A DNA stretch of 51,213 nt. Origin: Faecalibacterium sp. (GTDB lineage: Bacteria; Bacillota; Clostridia; Oscillospirales; Ruminococcaceae). This document shows, one piece after another, positions 1 through 8,371 of the stretch. Where the stretch lies: positions 1-51,213 of the forward strand of contig JAHHRK010000001.1 of assembly GCA_020025795.1 (NCBI GenBank), written 5' to 3'. The first letter of the stretch is position 1. Each line of letters opens with the position of its first letter. A program made the translations under genes and the position numbers. Below the pieces are notes generated by a model. The model saw only the letters and a program-made list of their open reading frames with translations. It had not been told where the DNA came from and ran no database searches.

Positions 1-81
1 AAGCCTGCTCTGGGCCTGAAGACCCGCAAGACCAAGAACCGCTCCGACAAGTTCATTGTCAAGCGTGCTAACGAAAAGTAA
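1..81 (+). CDS. rplB: 50S ribosomal protein L2, C-terminal end (partial)
   Basis: The first 26 codons plus stop give a basic tail (ending KRANEK) typical of the C-terminus of L2, the 23S-binding protein near the peptidyl transferase centre. The gene begins outside the window, so only the end can be judged. The identification leans on the position directly before rpsS, as in the S10 operon of nearly all bacteria. Confidence 0.85.
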   Translation, partial: KPALGLKTRKTKNRSDKFIVKRANEK

Positions 82-98
82 GAGAGGAGATTTGACTT

Positions 99-365
99 AT
101 GGGTAGAAGCATTAAAAAGGGCCCTTATGTGCAGCCCGCTCTTATGAAGCGCGTGGAAGCTATGAACGCTTCCGGCAAGAAGCAGGTCGTTAAGACCTGG
201 AGCCGTTCCTCCACGATCTTCCCCGAGTTCGTCGGTCACACCTTCGCCGTCCACGACGGCCGCAAGCATGTGCCGGTGTACGTCACTGAAGACATGGTTG
301 GTCACAAGCTGGGCGAGTTCGTGCCCACCCGCACGTTCAAAGGCCACGCAGCCACCACCAAATAA
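99..365 (+). CDS. rpsS: 30S ribosomal protein S19
   Basis: An 88-residue protein beginning MGRSIKKGPYV, the S19 signature start, and containing the conserved TWSRSSTIFPEFVGHTFAVHDG stretch in the middle (residues about 33-54). S19 forms a complex with S13 in the head of the 30S subunit. The length matches the family. A purine-rich AGAGAGGAGA Shine-Dalgarno lies just upstream of the ATG. It sits 17 bases after rplB and 18 before rplV, consistent with one polycistronic mRNA. Confidence 0.98.
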   Translation: MGRSIKKGPYVQPALMKRVEAMNASGKKQVVKTWSRSSTIFPEFVGHTFAVHDGRKHVPVYVTEDMVGHKLGEFVPTRTFKGHAATTK

Positions 366-383
366 TTGAAGGAGGAACACAAA

Positions 384-719
384 ATGGAAGCACGGGCAAT
401 TCTTCGTTATGCCCGCATTAGTCCTCGTAAGGTTTCTATCGTTATGGATCTGATCCGTAACAAGCCCCTGGACGAAGCGCTGGCAATCATGCAGTACACC
501 CCGAAGGCCGCTTGTGAGCCCCTTCTGAAGCTGGTGAAGTCTGCAGCCGCTAATGCGGAAAACAATTTCAACATGGACAAGAACAATCTGTACGTGGCAG
601 AGTGCTTTGTCACTCCCGGCCCCACGCTGAAGCGCATGATGCCTCGCGCACAGGGCCGCGGCTACCGCATCCTGAAGCGTACCAGCCACATGACTGTTGT
701 TCTGAAAGAGAAAGAATAA
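384..719 (+). CDS. rplV: 50S ribosomal protein L22
   Basis: A 111-residue L22 (starts MEARAILRYARISPRK; C-terminal GRGYRILKRTSHMTVVL), the protein lining the peptide exit tunnel. An in-frame TTG at 366 would add six residues, but the GGAGG ribosome binding site at 371-375 lies inside that extension and is well spaced for the ATG at 384, so 384 is chosen. It is between rpsS and rpsC as in the standard S10 operon. Confidence 0.97.
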   Translation: MEARAILRYARISPRKVSIVMDLIRNKPLDEALAIMQYTPKAACEPLLKLVKSAAANAENNFNMDKNNLYVAECFVTPGPTLKRMMPRAQGRGYRILKRTSHMTVVLKEKE

Positions 720-731
720 GGAGGTAAACAA

Positions 732-1424
732 ATGGGCCAGAAAGTTAATCCGCACGGTCTGCGTGTGGGCGTCATTAAAGACTGGGACAGCCGCTGGTTT
801 ACTTCCAAGAAGGAATTCAGCGAGAACCTGGTTGAGGATCACAACATCCGTGCAGAGCTGAAGAAGCAGCTGTATGATGCAGGTATCCCCAAGATCGAGA
901 TCGAGCGTACTGTGGATGCTTCCACCGGCGCTCCCAAGGTCACCGTTAACATTTACTGCTCCAAGCCGGGCATGGTCATCGGCAAGGGCGGTGAGGCTCG
1001 CGTTGCTCTGCAGGAGCAGCTGAGCAAGAAGTACGGCAAGGCTTTTGTCGTTAACGTTATCGAGGTAAAGAGCTTCGCTACCGACGCACAGCTGGTTGCT
1101 GAAGACATCGCTCGTCAGCTGGAGAACCGTGTCACCTTCCGTCGTGCCATGAAGCAGAGCATGCGCAATGCTATGAGCCCCCGTGATCGCAGCACTGTTC
1201 CCGCTAAGGGCATCAAGGCAATGTGCTCCGGCCGTCTGGGCGGCGCTGACATTGCTCGTACCGAGAGCTATCACGAAGGCACCATCCCCCTGCAGACCCT
1301 GCGTGCAGACATCGACTACGGCTTCGCAGAAGCTAACACCACCTACGGTAAGATCGGTGTTAAGGTTTGGATCTACAAGGGCGAAGTGCTGAAGAGCGTA
1401 AAGAAGGAAGGAGGCAACAAGTAA
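732..1424 (+). CDS. rpsC: 30S ribosomal protein S3
   Basis: A 230-residue S3 (MGQKVNPHGLRVGVIKDWDSRW). A KH domain with the IGKGG motif (VIGKGGEARV, about residue 82) is visible, and the C-terminal half carries the RTESYHEGTIPLQTLRADIDYG signature. S3 lies at the mRNA entry channel of the small subunit. The start follows TAAGGAGG at a normal distance. Its stop overlaps the rplP start codon in a TAATG arrangement, suggesting translational coupling. Confidence 0.98.
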   Translation: MGQKVNPHGLRVGVIKDWDSRWFTSKKEFSENLVEDHNIRAELKKQLYDAGIPKIEIERTVDASTGAPKVTVNIYCSKPGMVIGKGGEARVALQEQLSKKYGKAFVVNVIEVKSFATDAQLVAEDIARQLENRVTFRRAMKQSMRNAMSPRDRSTVPAKGIKAMCSGRLGGADIARTESYHEGTIPLQTLRADIDYGFAEANTTYGKIGVKVWIYKGEVLKSVKKEGGNK

Positions 1425-1861
1425 TGCTGCTGCCTAAGCGTGTTAAATATCGCCGCGTTCACCGCGGTCGTATGACGGGCAAGGCTCTGCGCGGTAACAC
1501 CGTGAACCAGGGCCAGTACGGCCTGATGGCTATGGAGCCCGCCTGGATTACTTCCAAGCAGATCGAAGCAGCCCGTGTTGCCATGACTCGTTACATCAAG
1601 CGTGGCGGCAAGGTCTGGATCAAGATCTTCCCCGATAAGCCCGTTACCGAAAAGCCCGCTGAAACCCGAATGGGTTCCGGTAAGGGCAGCCCGGAGTACT
1701 GGGTTGCTGTTGTTAAGCCCGGCCGCGTTATGTTTGAGCTGGCTGATGTTGATGAGGCAACTGCTCGCGAGGCTCTGCGCCTGGCTATGCACAAGCTGCC
1801 CGTCAAGTGCAAATTTGTGGTCCGTGAGGATCTGAAGGAGGATGGCACGAATGAAGGCTAA
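1424..1861 (+). CDS. rplP: 50S ribosomal protein L16
   Basis: A 145-residue L16 (MLLPKRVKYRRVHRGRMTGKA), which organises tRNA binding near the peptidyl transferase centre. The open frame extends 19 codons further upstream into rpsC, but the ATG at 1424 gives exactly the family N-terminus and is preceded by GAAGGAGG. It overlaps the rpsC stop by one base and overlaps rpmC by 11 bases at its end, so three genes are translationally coupled. Confidence 0.97.
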   Translation: MLLPKRVKYRRVHRGRMTGKALRGNTVNQGQYGLMAMEPAWITSKQIEAARVAMTRYIKRGGKVWIKIFPDKPVTEKPAETRMGSGKGSPEYWVAVVKPGRVMFELADVDEATAREALRLAMHKLPVKCKFVVREDLKEDGTNEG

Positions 1862-2036
1862 GGAACTGCGCGAACTGCAGGTTGCAGAGCTGAACACTAA
1901 GCTGGGTGAGCTCAAGAGCGAACTGTTTAACCTCCGTTTCCAGCATGCCATCAACCAGCTGGAAAACCCCGGCCGCATTGATGCTGTCAAGAAGGACATC
2001 GCTCGCGTGATGACCATTCTGGCAGAAAAGCAGTAA
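1851..2036 (+). CDS. rpmC: 50S ribosomal protein L29
   Basis: A 61-residue L29 (MKAKELRELQVAELNTKL, then LFNLRFQHAINQLENP), a two-helix protein at the exit tunnel that contacts the signal recognition particle and trigger factor. An earlier in-frame ATG at 1842 touches the AAGGAGG motif (1835-1841) and cannot be used efficiently; the ATG at 1851 has nine bases of spacing, so it is taken as the start. Overlaps the last 11 bases of rplP. Confidence 0.95.
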   Translation: MKAKELRELQVAELNTKLGELKSELFNLRFQHAINQLENPGRIDAVKKDIARVMTILAEKQ

Positions 2037-2048
2037 GGAGGTTATACG

Positions 2049-2306
2049 ATGGAAGAACGTAATCTGAGAAAGACCCGCGTCGGCGTTGTTGTGTCCGACA
2101 AAATGGATAAGACCATCGTGGTTGCCGTTAAGGATAGCGTGCAGCACCCCCTGTACAAGAAGATCCTGAAGCGTACCGTGAAGTTCAAGGCTCGTGATGA
2201 GAAGAGCGAGTGCGGTATTGGTGACCGTGTCGAGATCATGGAGTGCCGTCCCCTGTCTAAGGAAGTTAACTGGCGCCTGGTCAAGATCATCGAGAAGGCA
2301 AAGTAA
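2049..2306 (+). CDS. rpsQ: 30S ribosomal protein S17
   Basis: An 85-residue S17 (OB fold), with the family stretches RKTRVGVVVSDKMDKTIVV near the N-terminus and GDRVEIMECRPLSKEVNWRL near the C-terminus. It is an early-assembly 16S rRNA binder. TAAGGAGG just after the rpmC stop provides the ribosome binding site. The order rpmC-rpsQ-rplN is the classical S10-to-spc junction. Confidence 0.98.
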   Translation: MEERNLRKTRVGVVVSDKMDKTIVVAVKDSVQHPLYKKILKRTVKFKARDEKSECGIGDRVEIMECRPLSKEVNWRLVKIIEKAK

Positions 2307-2341
2307 TTTTGCTTTGGTAACTTTGAAAGGAGAAATCTGAT

Positions 2342-2710
2342 ATGGTTCAGATGCAGACTTATCTCAAAGTGGCCGACAACACCGGTGCCAAGGAACTGAT
2401 GTGCTTCCGTGTGCTGGGCGGTACCCGCAAGAGATACGCAAACATTGGTGACGTCGTTGTGTGCTCCGTTAAGAAGGCAGCACCTGGCGGCACTGTTAAG
2501 AAGGGCGACGTCGTGAAGGCTGTTATCGTACGCAGCAAGCACGGTCTGCGTCGCGCAGACGGCAGCTACATTCGTTTCGACGAGAACGCAGCCGTCATCA
2601 TTGGAGCCGATAAGAGCCCCAAGGGCACCCGTATTTTTGGACCCGTTGCCCGTGAGCTCCGTGAGGCTGGTTACACCAAGATCCTGAGCCTGGCTCCGGA
2701 ATCGCTGTAA
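2342..2710 (+). CDS. rplN: 50S ribosomal protein L14
   Basis: A 122-residue L14 (MVQMQTYLKVADNTGAKELMCFRVLGG; C-terminus GPVARELREAGYTKILSLAPE), full length for the family. L14 forms part of an intersubunit bridge and is the docking site of the silencing factor RsfS. A 35-base spacer separates it from rpsQ, with AAAGGAGA ahead of the ATG. This is the usual first gene of the spc operon; I see no promoter or terminator in the spacer. Confidence 0.98.
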   Translation: MVQMQTYLKVADNTGAKELMCFRVLGGTRKRYANIGDVVVCSVKKAAPGGTVKKGDVVKAVIVRSKHGLRRADGSYIRFDENAAVIIGADKSPKGTRIFGPVARELREAGYTKILSLAPESL

Positions 2711-2723
2711 GGAGGTTTTAAGA

Positions 2724-3038
2724 ATGAATAATCTTCATGTTAAAACCGGCGATAACGTCATGATCATCAGCGGTAAGGATAAGGGCCAGACCGGCAAGGT
2801 TCTGCAGGTCAGCCCCTCCGAAGGCAAGGTCATCGTTGAAGGCCGCAACATGGTCACGAAGCACGTCAAGCCTCGCCGTCAGGGCGAGCAGGGCGGCATC
2901 GTGAAGGCTGAGGGTGCTCTGTACGCATCCAAGGTCCAGATCGTTTGCCCCAAGTGCGGCAAGACCACTCGTGTTGGTCATGTCGTTAAGGATGGCAAGA
3001 ACATTCGCGTTTGCAAGAAGTGCGGCGCAGAACTGTAA
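2724..3038 (+). CDS. rplX: 50S ribosomal protein L24
   Basis: A 104-residue L24. A KOW motif lies in the first third (ISGKDKGQTGKVLQV) and a C-terminal ribbon bears two CxxC pairs (CPKCG and CKKCG), a common feature of bacterial L24 that may bind zinc. L24 initiates 50S assembly. TAAGGAGG follows the rplN stop. The gene is in the standard spc order. Confidence 0.97.
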   Translation: MNNLHVKTGDNVMIISGKDKGQTGKVLQVSPSEGKVIVEGRNMVTKHVKPRRQGEQGGIVKAEGALYASKVQIVCPKCGKTTRVGHVVKDGKNIRVCKKCGAEL

Positions 3039-3055
3039 GGGAAGGAGTAGGAAAG

Positions 3056-3595
3056 ATGGCTCGTCTGAAAGAACAGTATGTGAAAGAGATCGCTCCTGCT
3101 CTGAACGCAAAGTTCGGCTACAAGAGCGTTATGCAGATCCCCAAGTTGGATAAGGTTGTTATCAACGTTGCCTGCGGCGACGCTAAGGATAACGCTAAGA
3201 TCCTGGACGCTGTTATCAATGATCTGAATCAGATCTGCGGCCAGCGTGGCACTATCTGCAAGGCAAAGAAGAGCGTTGCTAACTTTAAGCTGCGCGCAGG
3301 CACCCCGATCGGCGTTAAGCTGACTCTGCGTGGTGACCGTATGTATGAGTTCGTTGATCGTTTCTTCAACGTTGCTCTGCCCCGTGTCCGCGACTTCCGC
3401 GGCATCAACGGCAACTCCTTCGATGGCCGTGGCAACTACGCTTGCGGCATCAAGGAGCAGATCATCTTCCCCGAGATTGACTTCGACAAGGTCGACGCAA
3501 TCCGCGGCATGGATATCTGCTTTGTTACCACCGCTAAGACCGACGAAGAGGCCAAGGAGCTGCTGAAGGCTCTGGGCGCTCCGTTCGCTAACTAA
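3056..3595 (+). CDS. rplE: 50S ribosomal protein L5
   Basis: A 179-residue L5 (MARLKEQYVKEIAPALNAKFGYKSVMQIPKL), which binds 5S rRNA and contacts P-site tRNA. Conserved stretches include CGQRGTICKAKKSVANFKLR and the FRGI and RGMDI motifs. The frame is open from 3011, within rplX, but the ATG at 3056 restores the family N-terminus and is preceded by a GGAAGGAG ribosome binding site. Confidence 0.97.
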   Translation: MARLKEQYVKEIAPALNAKFGYKSVMQIPKLDKVVINVACGDAKDNAKILDAVINDLNQICGQRGTICKAKKSVANFKLRAGTPIGVKLTLRGDRMYEFVDRFFNVALPRVRDFRGINGNSFDGRGNYACGIKEQIIFPEIDFDKVDAIRGMDICFVTTAKTDEEAKELLKALGAPFAN

Positions 3596-3617
3596 GAGAA
3601 AGGGAGGAACTCTGATT

Positions 3618-3803
3618 ATGGCTAAGTTGTCTATGAAGCTGAAGCAGGCTCGTCCCGCTAAGTTCTCTACCCGCGCTTACACTCGTTGCAAGATCTGCGG
3701 TCGTCCTCACTCCGTCCTGCGCAAGTACGGTATCTGCCGTATCTGCTTCCGCGAGATGGCATACAAGGGCGAGATTCCTGGTGTGAAGAAGGCTTCTTGG
3801 TAA
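3618..3803 (+). CDS. rpsN: 30S ribosomal protein S14, zinc-binding type
   Basis: A 61-residue short S14 with two CxxC motifs (CKICG and CRICF, residues about 24-43), the zinc-containing C+ form often called type Z. S14 sits in the head of the 30S subunit. The short form is usual at this locus in Firmicutes. The GGGAGGAA ribosome binding site is upstream. A 61-base AT-rich spacer follows before rpsH, with no clear hairpin. Confidence 0.97.
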   Translation: MAKLSMKLKQARPAKFSTRAYTRCKICGRPHSVLRKYGICRICFREMAYKGEIPGVKKASW

Positions 3804-3864
3804 GCTTTTTTCTCATAAATATACGAACATTCACAATTTGAACTAATCTTAGGAGGTTAGTGGC

Positions 3865-4263
3865 ATGCACATTACTGATCCTATCGCGGACCTGCTGACT
3901 CGCATCCGCAACGCTGGCACTGCCAAACACCCTTCTGTAGAAATCCCCGCTTCTAATATGAAGAAGGCAATCTGCCAGATCCTGGTAGATGAGGGCTACA
4001 TCAAGGGCATGCAGGTCAAGAACGACACCCCCCAGGGCACTATCGTCCTGACCCTGAAGTACCAGGAAGACGGTTCTTCCGTTATCGCTGGTCTGCGCCG
4101 TGTTTCTAAGCCCGGCCTGCGTATCTACACCAACTGCGAGAACATGCCCAAGGTCATGAAGGGCCTGGGCGTCGCTATCATCTCCACTTCCAAGGGCATC
4201 ATGACCGATAAGGCTGCTCGCGCAGCTAACGTCGGCGGCGAAGTGCTGGCCTTTGTGTGGTAA
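3865..4263 (+). CDS. rpsH: 30S ribosomal protein S8
   Basis: A 132-residue S8 (MHITDPIADLLTRIRNAG; C-terminus ISTSKGIMTDKAARAANVGGEVLAFVW), the primary 16S rRNA binder and, in enteric bacteria, the spc operon autoregulator. Length and both ends match the family. The ribosome binding site is TTAGGAGG. No S8-binding mimic is evident in the leader by eye. Confidence 0.98.
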   Translation: MHITDPIADLLTRIRNAGTAKHPSVEIPASNMKKAICQILVDEGYIKGMQVKNDTPQGTIVLTLKYQEDGSSVIAGLRRVSKPGLRIYTNCENMPKVMKGLGVAIISTSKGIMTDKAARAANVGGEVLAFVW

Positions 4264-4280
4264 GAAAGGGGTAAAAGACA

Positions 4281-4832
4281 ATGTCGAGAATTGGAAGAAA
4301 ACCCATCGTCATTCCTGCCGGCGTCACGGTTACTGTTGACCAGGCTGCTCACACCGTTGATGTCAAGGGCCCCAAGGGTAACCTGCATTCCAACTATCAT
4401 CCCATGATGACCGTTGCGGTCGAGGGCAATGAAGTTTTGGTCACCCGCCCCAATGACGACAAGGAAGCACGTAGCCTGCACGGCCTGACTCGCACTCTGA
4501 TTGCGAACATGGTTGAAGGCGTTACCAACGAGTTTAGCAAGGCTCTGGAACTGCAGGGCGTTGGTTTCCGTTGGCAGAAGCAGGGCAGCAATCTGGTTAT
4601 GAACCTGGGCTTCTCTCATCAGGTTACTGTTTCTGAAACCGAAGACGTCAAGATCGATCTGATCGACGCAAACCACATCACCGTCCACGGTGCTGACAAG
4701 CAGAAGGTTGGCCAGTTTGCTGCTGACCTGCGCGCTAAGCGTGCTCCGGAACCCTACAAGGGCAAGGGCATCCGCTACAAGGGCGAAGTTGTTAAGCACA
4801 AGGAAGGCAAGGCCGGTAAGGGCAAGAAATAA
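4281..4832 (+). CDS. rplF: 50S ribosomal protein L6
   Basis: A 183-residue L6 (MSRIGRKPIVIPAGVTVTV), two tandem alpha-beta domains, with the conserved C-terminal PEPYKGKGIRYKGE motif (about residues 157-170). L6 lies near the elongation factor binding site. The start follows GAAAGGGG. The protein ends in a lysine/glycine-rich tail. Confidence 0.98.
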   Translation: MSRIGRKPIVIPAGVTVTVDQAAHTVDVKGPKGNLHSNYHPMMTVAVEGNEVLVTRPNDDKEARSLHGLTRTLIANMVEGVTNEFSKALELQGVGFRWQKQGSNLVMNLGFSHQVTVSETEDVKIDLIDANHITVHGADKQKVGQFAADLRAKRAPEPYKGKGIRYKGEVVKHKEGKAGKGKK

Positions 4833-4850
4833 GGTAAGGAGTGAGAGACA

Positions 4851-5210
4851 ATGGTTAAGCAGATTGACAAGAACGAAGCTCGCCTTCGTCGTCATCGCCG
4901 CGTTCGCGGCAAGATCAGCGGCACCGCCGCACGTCCTCGTCTGGATGTTTTCCGCTCCGCCAAGCACATCTACGCTCAGATCATCGACGATGAGGCTGGC
5001 GTGACCCTGGCTGCAGCATCCACCATGGACAAGGATTTCAATGGTTACGGCGGCAACATTGAGGCCGCTACCCAGGTTGGCAAGAACATTGCTGCCAAGG
5101 CTCTGGAAAAGGGCATCACCGAGGTCGTTTTCGACCGTGGTGGTTTCGTGTATCATGGCCGTGTCAAGGCCGTAGCTGAGGGCGCTCGCGAGGGCGGCCT
5201 GAAGCTGTGA
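4851..5210 (+). CDS. rplR: 50S ribosomal protein L18
   Basis: A 119-residue L18 (RLRRHRRVRGKISGTAARPRLDVFRSAKHIYAQIIDD; C-terminus FDRGGFVYHGRVKAVAEGAREGGLKL), the 5S rRNA-binding protein. Length and order between rplF and rpsE fit exactly. A GGTAAGGAG ribosome binding site precedes the ATG. Confidence 0.98.
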   Translation: MVKQIDKNEARLRRHRRVRGKISGTAARPRLDVFRSAKHIYAQIIDDEAGVTLAAASTMDKDFNGYGGNIEAATQVGKNIAAKALEKGITEVVFDRGGFVYHGRVKAVAEGAREGGLKL

Positions 5211-5229
5211 TGAGAGGAGGAGACACAAT

Positions 5230-5733
5230 ATGGCTATGAGAAATCGTGAGCCCGATGATGGCATGATCACTAAGGTCGTCTCCATCAATCGCGTTTCTAA
5301 GACCGTTAAGGGCGGCCGCATCATGAAGTTCGCTGCCCTGGTCGTTGTCGGCGACGGCAAGAACACCATCGGCTACGGCATCGGCAAGTCCGGTGAAGTT
5401 CCCGAGGCCATCCGCAAGGGTGAAGCTGCTGCTAAGAAGAACCTGCACAAGATCTCTCTGAAGGGTACCACCATTCCCCACGAGACCATCGGCAAGTTCG
5501 GCGCTGGCGCAGTTCTGATGAAGCCCGCAGCTCCCGGTACCGGCGTTATCGCTGGTGGCCCTGTGCGTGCTGTCATCGAAGTGTCCGGTATCAAGGACAT
5601 CCGTACGAAGTCTATGCGTTCCAACAACCCCGTAAACGTTGTTGCCGCTACTTTCGCAGGTCTGACTGGCCTGGTCAGCGCTGAAGAAGTCGCTGCCAAG
5701 CGTGGCAAGACTGTGAAGGAAATTCTGGGCTAA
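5230..5733 (+). CDS. rpsE: 30S ribosomal protein S5
   Basis: A 167-residue S5. The double-stranded RNA-binding-like N-terminal domain (VVSINRVSKTVKGGRIMKFAALVVVGDG) and the C-terminal GTGVIAGGPVRAVIEVSGI segment are both visible. S5 acts in mRNA unwinding at the entry channel and in decoding fidelity. GAGGAGGAGA precedes the start. A second ATG two codons on is possible but less well spaced. Confidence 0.98.
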   Translation: MAMRNREPDDGMITKVVSINRVSKTVKGGRIMKFAALVVVGDGKNTIGYGIGKSGEVPEAIRKGEAAAKKNLHKISLKGTTIPHETIGKFGAGAVLMKPAAPGTGVIAGGPVRAVIEVSGIKDIRTKSMRSNNPVNVVAATFAGLTGLVSAEEVAAKRGKTVKEILG

Positions 5734-5747
5734 GGAGGTAACGAAAC

Positions 5748-5933
5748 ATGGCAGACAAGATGCTCAAGATCGAGCTGAAGAAGAGCCTGATCGGCCGTGG
5801 CGATAAGCACATTGCTACCGCTCACAGCCTGGGCCTGAAGAAGCCGGGCGACGTTACTGTTCAGCCCGCTAACGATGCAACGCAGGGCAAGATCGCAAAG
5901 ATCAGCTACCTGCTGAGCGTCACCGAAGCGTAA
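5748..5933 (+). CDS. rpmD: 50S ribosomal protein L30
   Basis: A 61-residue L30 (MLKIELKKSLIGRGDKHIATAHSLGLKKPGD), a small 23S rRNA-binding protein. Size and position between rpsE and rplO are diagnostic, and the TAAGGAGG after the rpsE stop gives a strong ribosome binding site. Confidence 0.96.
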   Translation: MADKMLKIELKKSLIGRGDKHIATAHSLGLKKPGDVTVQPANDATQGKIAKISYLLSVTEA

Positions 5934-5951
5934 CAACAGGGAGGTAGCGCA

Positions 5952-6392
5952 ATGAAACTGCATGAACTGCACGCTGTTCCCGGTGCTAACAAGGCTGTGA
6001 CCCGCAAGGGCCGCGGCAACGGCTCCGGCAACGGTAAGACTGCCGGTTACGGCAGCAAGGGTCAGAAAGCACGCTCTGGTGTCAAGAAGGCCGGCTTCGA
6101 AGGCGGCCAGATGCCTCTGCAGCGCCGCCTGCCCAAGTTTGGCTTTAAGAACATTTTTGCCACCCAGTACGCAATCGTTAAGATTAGCGATCTGGAAGAG
6201 CGCTTCAACGCCGGCGACGTCGTTGATACTGAAGCTCTGAAGGCAAAAGGCCTGATCAAGAAGACCCTGGACGGTGTTAAAGTCCTGGGCAACGGCGAGC
6301 TGACTAAGGCCCTGACCGTTAAGGCCGCAGCCTACTCCGCTTCTGCCAAGGAAAAGATCGAAAAGGCAGGCGGAAAGGCTGAGGTGATGTAA
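5952..6392 (+). CDS. rplO: 50S ribosomal protein L15
   Basis: A 146-residue L15 with the glycine- and basic-rich N-terminal extension (GRGNGSGNGKTAGYGSKGQKAR) that threads into 23S rRNA, followed by a globular C-terminal domain. It ends one base before the secY start codon, so secY is probably translationally coupled to it. Confidence 0.97.
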   Translation: MKLHELHAVPGANKAVTRKGRGNGSGNGKTAGYGSKGQKARSGVKKAGFEGGQMPLQRRLPKFGFKNIFATQYAIVKISDLEERFNAGDVVDTEALKAKGLIKKTLDGVKVLGNGELTKALTVKAAAYSASAKEKIEKAGGKAEVM

Positions 6393-6393
6393 G

Positions 6394-7689
6394 GTGTTTG
6401 CAACATTCCGAAACGCATGGAAGATTCCCGAACTGAAAAAGCGTATGCTGTTTACGCTGCTCATCCTCGTGGTCTACCGTCTGGGTTGTGCTGTGCCGGT
6501 GCCGTTCGTTAACGGTGCCGCACTGGAATCCATGTTCTCTACCGGCAATATGCTGGGTTACCTGAACATGATGTCCGGTGGCGCATTGTCTCAGTCGACG
6601 CTTTTCGCTTTGGGTGTTATTCCCTACATCAATGCATCGATTATTATTCAGTTGCTGACCGTAGCGATTCCTTACCTGGAAAACCTGGCTAAGGAACCCA
6701 ACGGCCAGAACAAACTGCAGCAGATCACTCGTTATGCAGGTGCTGGCGTCGCATTCGTGATGTCCATCGGCTACTACTTTGTTCTGCGTGCACAGGGCGC
6801 GCTGGCTTATACCACCGGCGGCGCTGGCTGGTTTGCAGCTATCGTTGTTATTCTGGCCTTTACGGCTGGTGCACAGTTGATCACCTGGTGCGGTGAGCAG
6901 ATTGACGATAAGGGTATCGGCAACGGTATCTCTTTGCTGATCTTCGCTTCCATCGTTTCCAACTGGTCCGGTGTGTACCGTACCGTTGCCGGCCTGCTGG
7001 TCGAAGCTCAGAATGGCAAGCCCTTCCTGTATGTTGTTCTGCCCCTGCTGCTGGTGCTGGCTGTCGCGGCGATCGTGTTCATCATCGTCCTGACCAATGC
7101 CGAGCGCCGCATCCCGGTCATCTACGCTAAGCGCGTGATGGGCCGCAAGATGATGGGTGGCCAGAACAGCTACATTCCGCTGAAGGTCAACATGAGCGGC
7201 GTTATGCCCGTCATCTTCGCATCTGCTATCCTGTCCGTTCCTGGCATGATTGCAAGCTTTGTGAATGTGAACGCAAGCAACCACCCGTTCTGGTATGCAT
7301 TCCTGCATGCCTTTGACTACAACACCATCCTGTATGTTGTGCTGTACGTCCTGTTGATCATTGGATTCAACTATTTCTATGTTGCAATTCAGTACAACCC
7401 CATCGAAATCGCTAACAATCTGCGCCAGAACAATGGTACCGTTCCCGGTATGCGTCCCGGCAAGCCGACCAGCGATTTCATTGCAAAGACCTTGAGCAAG
7501 ATCACCCTGATCGGTGCAATCTTCCTGGCCATCGTTGCTATCACGCCTATCGTGCTGGGCAACCTGACCGGTGTAGCTATCCAGCTGGGCGGTACCAGCC
7601 TGCTGATCGTTGTTGGCGTGGCTCTGGACACCACCCGCAGCATGGACAGCTATATGACTATGCGTAGCCATAAGGGCTTCCTGGGTTAA
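6394..7689 (+). CDS. secY: Preprotein translocase channel subunit SecY
   Basis: A 431-residue polytopic membrane protein with ten predicted helices, the protein-conducting channel of the Sec system. Family stretches visible include TLFALGVIPYINASIIIQLL, NGISLLIFASIVS, and GQNSYIPLKVNMSGVMPVIFA. The start is GTG (6394), one base after the rplO stop, with GAGGTGAT inside the end of rplO as ribosome binding site. It is followed by adk and map, the order typical of Firmicutes and many other phyla. Confidence 0.98.
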   Translation: MFATFRNAWKIPELKKRMLFTLLILVVYRLGCAVPVPFVNGAALESMFSTGNMLGYLNMMSGGALSQSTLFALGVIPYINASIIIQLLTVAIPYLENLAKEPNGQNKLQQITRYAGAGVAFVMSIGYYFVLRAQGALAYTTGGAGWFAAIVVILAFTAGAQLITWCGEQIDDKGIGNGISLLIFASIVSNWSGVYRTVAGLLVEAQNGKPFLYVVLPLLLVLAVAAIVFIIVLTNAERRIPVIYAKRVMGRKMMGGQNSYIPLKVNMSGVMPVIFASAILSVPGMIASFVNVNASNHPFWYAFLHAFDYNTILYVVLYVLLIIGFNYFYVAIQYNPIEIANNLRQNNGTVPGMRPGKPTSDFIAKTLSKITLIGAIFLAIVAITPIVLGNLTGVAIQLGGTSLLIVVGVALDTTRSMDSYMTMRSHKGFLG

Positions 7690-7731
7690 TTTGCAACAAG
7701 AGATTGAAATCATCGAAAGGGGACAGATCCT

Positions 7732-8370
7732 ATGAATCTGATTTTGTTGGGTGCGCCTGGTGCAGGAAAAGGCACGCAGGCAGAAATCATCAGCAAGACT
7801 TGTAAGATTCCCGCTATTAGCACAGGCAACATTTTGCGTGCTGCCATCAAGGATAATACTGAGATGGGCCAGAAGGCAAAAGGCTTTATGGATGCGGGTC
7901 AGTTGGTCCCCGATGATGTGATTATCGGTATCGTTAAGGAGCGCCTGAACGCTCCCGACTGCGCAAACGGCTTCATCCTGGACGGCGTGCCCCGCACGAT
8001 CGCCCAGGCAGAAGCCATCGAGCGCATGGGTATCCGCATCGACACGGTGTTGGAACTGGCGGTCGCAGATGAAGACATCATCAAGCGTATGAGTGGTCGT
8101 CGGGTCTGTGAGGCCTGCGGCGCCAGCTACCACGTAGCTAACAAGCCCAGCAAGACCGAAGGCGTCTGCGATGCCTGCGGCGGCGATCTGGTCACCCGCA
8201 AGGATGACCTGCCGGAAACCGTGCTGGATCGCTTGAAGGCTTATCATGAACAGACCGAACCGCTGGTCGCTTTCTATAAGGAACGCGGCAAGCTGATCGT
8301 TGTCGACAATCAGCCCACGATCGAAGCCACTACGGTAAAGGTCATGGAAGCGCTGAACGTGGAGGCATAA
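7732..8370 (+). CDS. adk: Adenylate kinase
   Basis: A 212-residue long-form adenylate kinase (ATP + AMP = 2 ADP). The P-loop is GAPGAGKGTQ at residues 7-16. The LID domain carries a four-cysteine zinc knuckle (CEACG and CDACG), as in Gram-positive enzymes, and the DGVPRT motif is in the NMP/core region. AAAGGGGA precedes the ATG. It ends one base before the map start codon. Confidence 0.98.
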   Translation: MNLILLGAPGAGKGTQAEIISKTCKIPAISTGNILRAAIKDNTEMGQKAKGFMDAGQLVPDDVIIGIVKERLNAPDCANGFILDGVPRTIAQAEAIERMGIRIDTVLELAVADEDIIKRMSGRRVCEACGASYHVANKPSKTEGVCDACGGDLVTRKDDLPETVLDRLKAYHEQTEPLVAFYKERGKLIVVDNQPTIEATTVKVMEALNVEA

Positions 8371-8371
8371 G

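Noticed and set aside
6319..8247. A 642-codon open frame on the minus strand opposite secY and adk
   Set aside because: It is antisense to two well supported genes, has no family motifs, and its length is explained by codon bias of the highly expressed genes on the plus strand.
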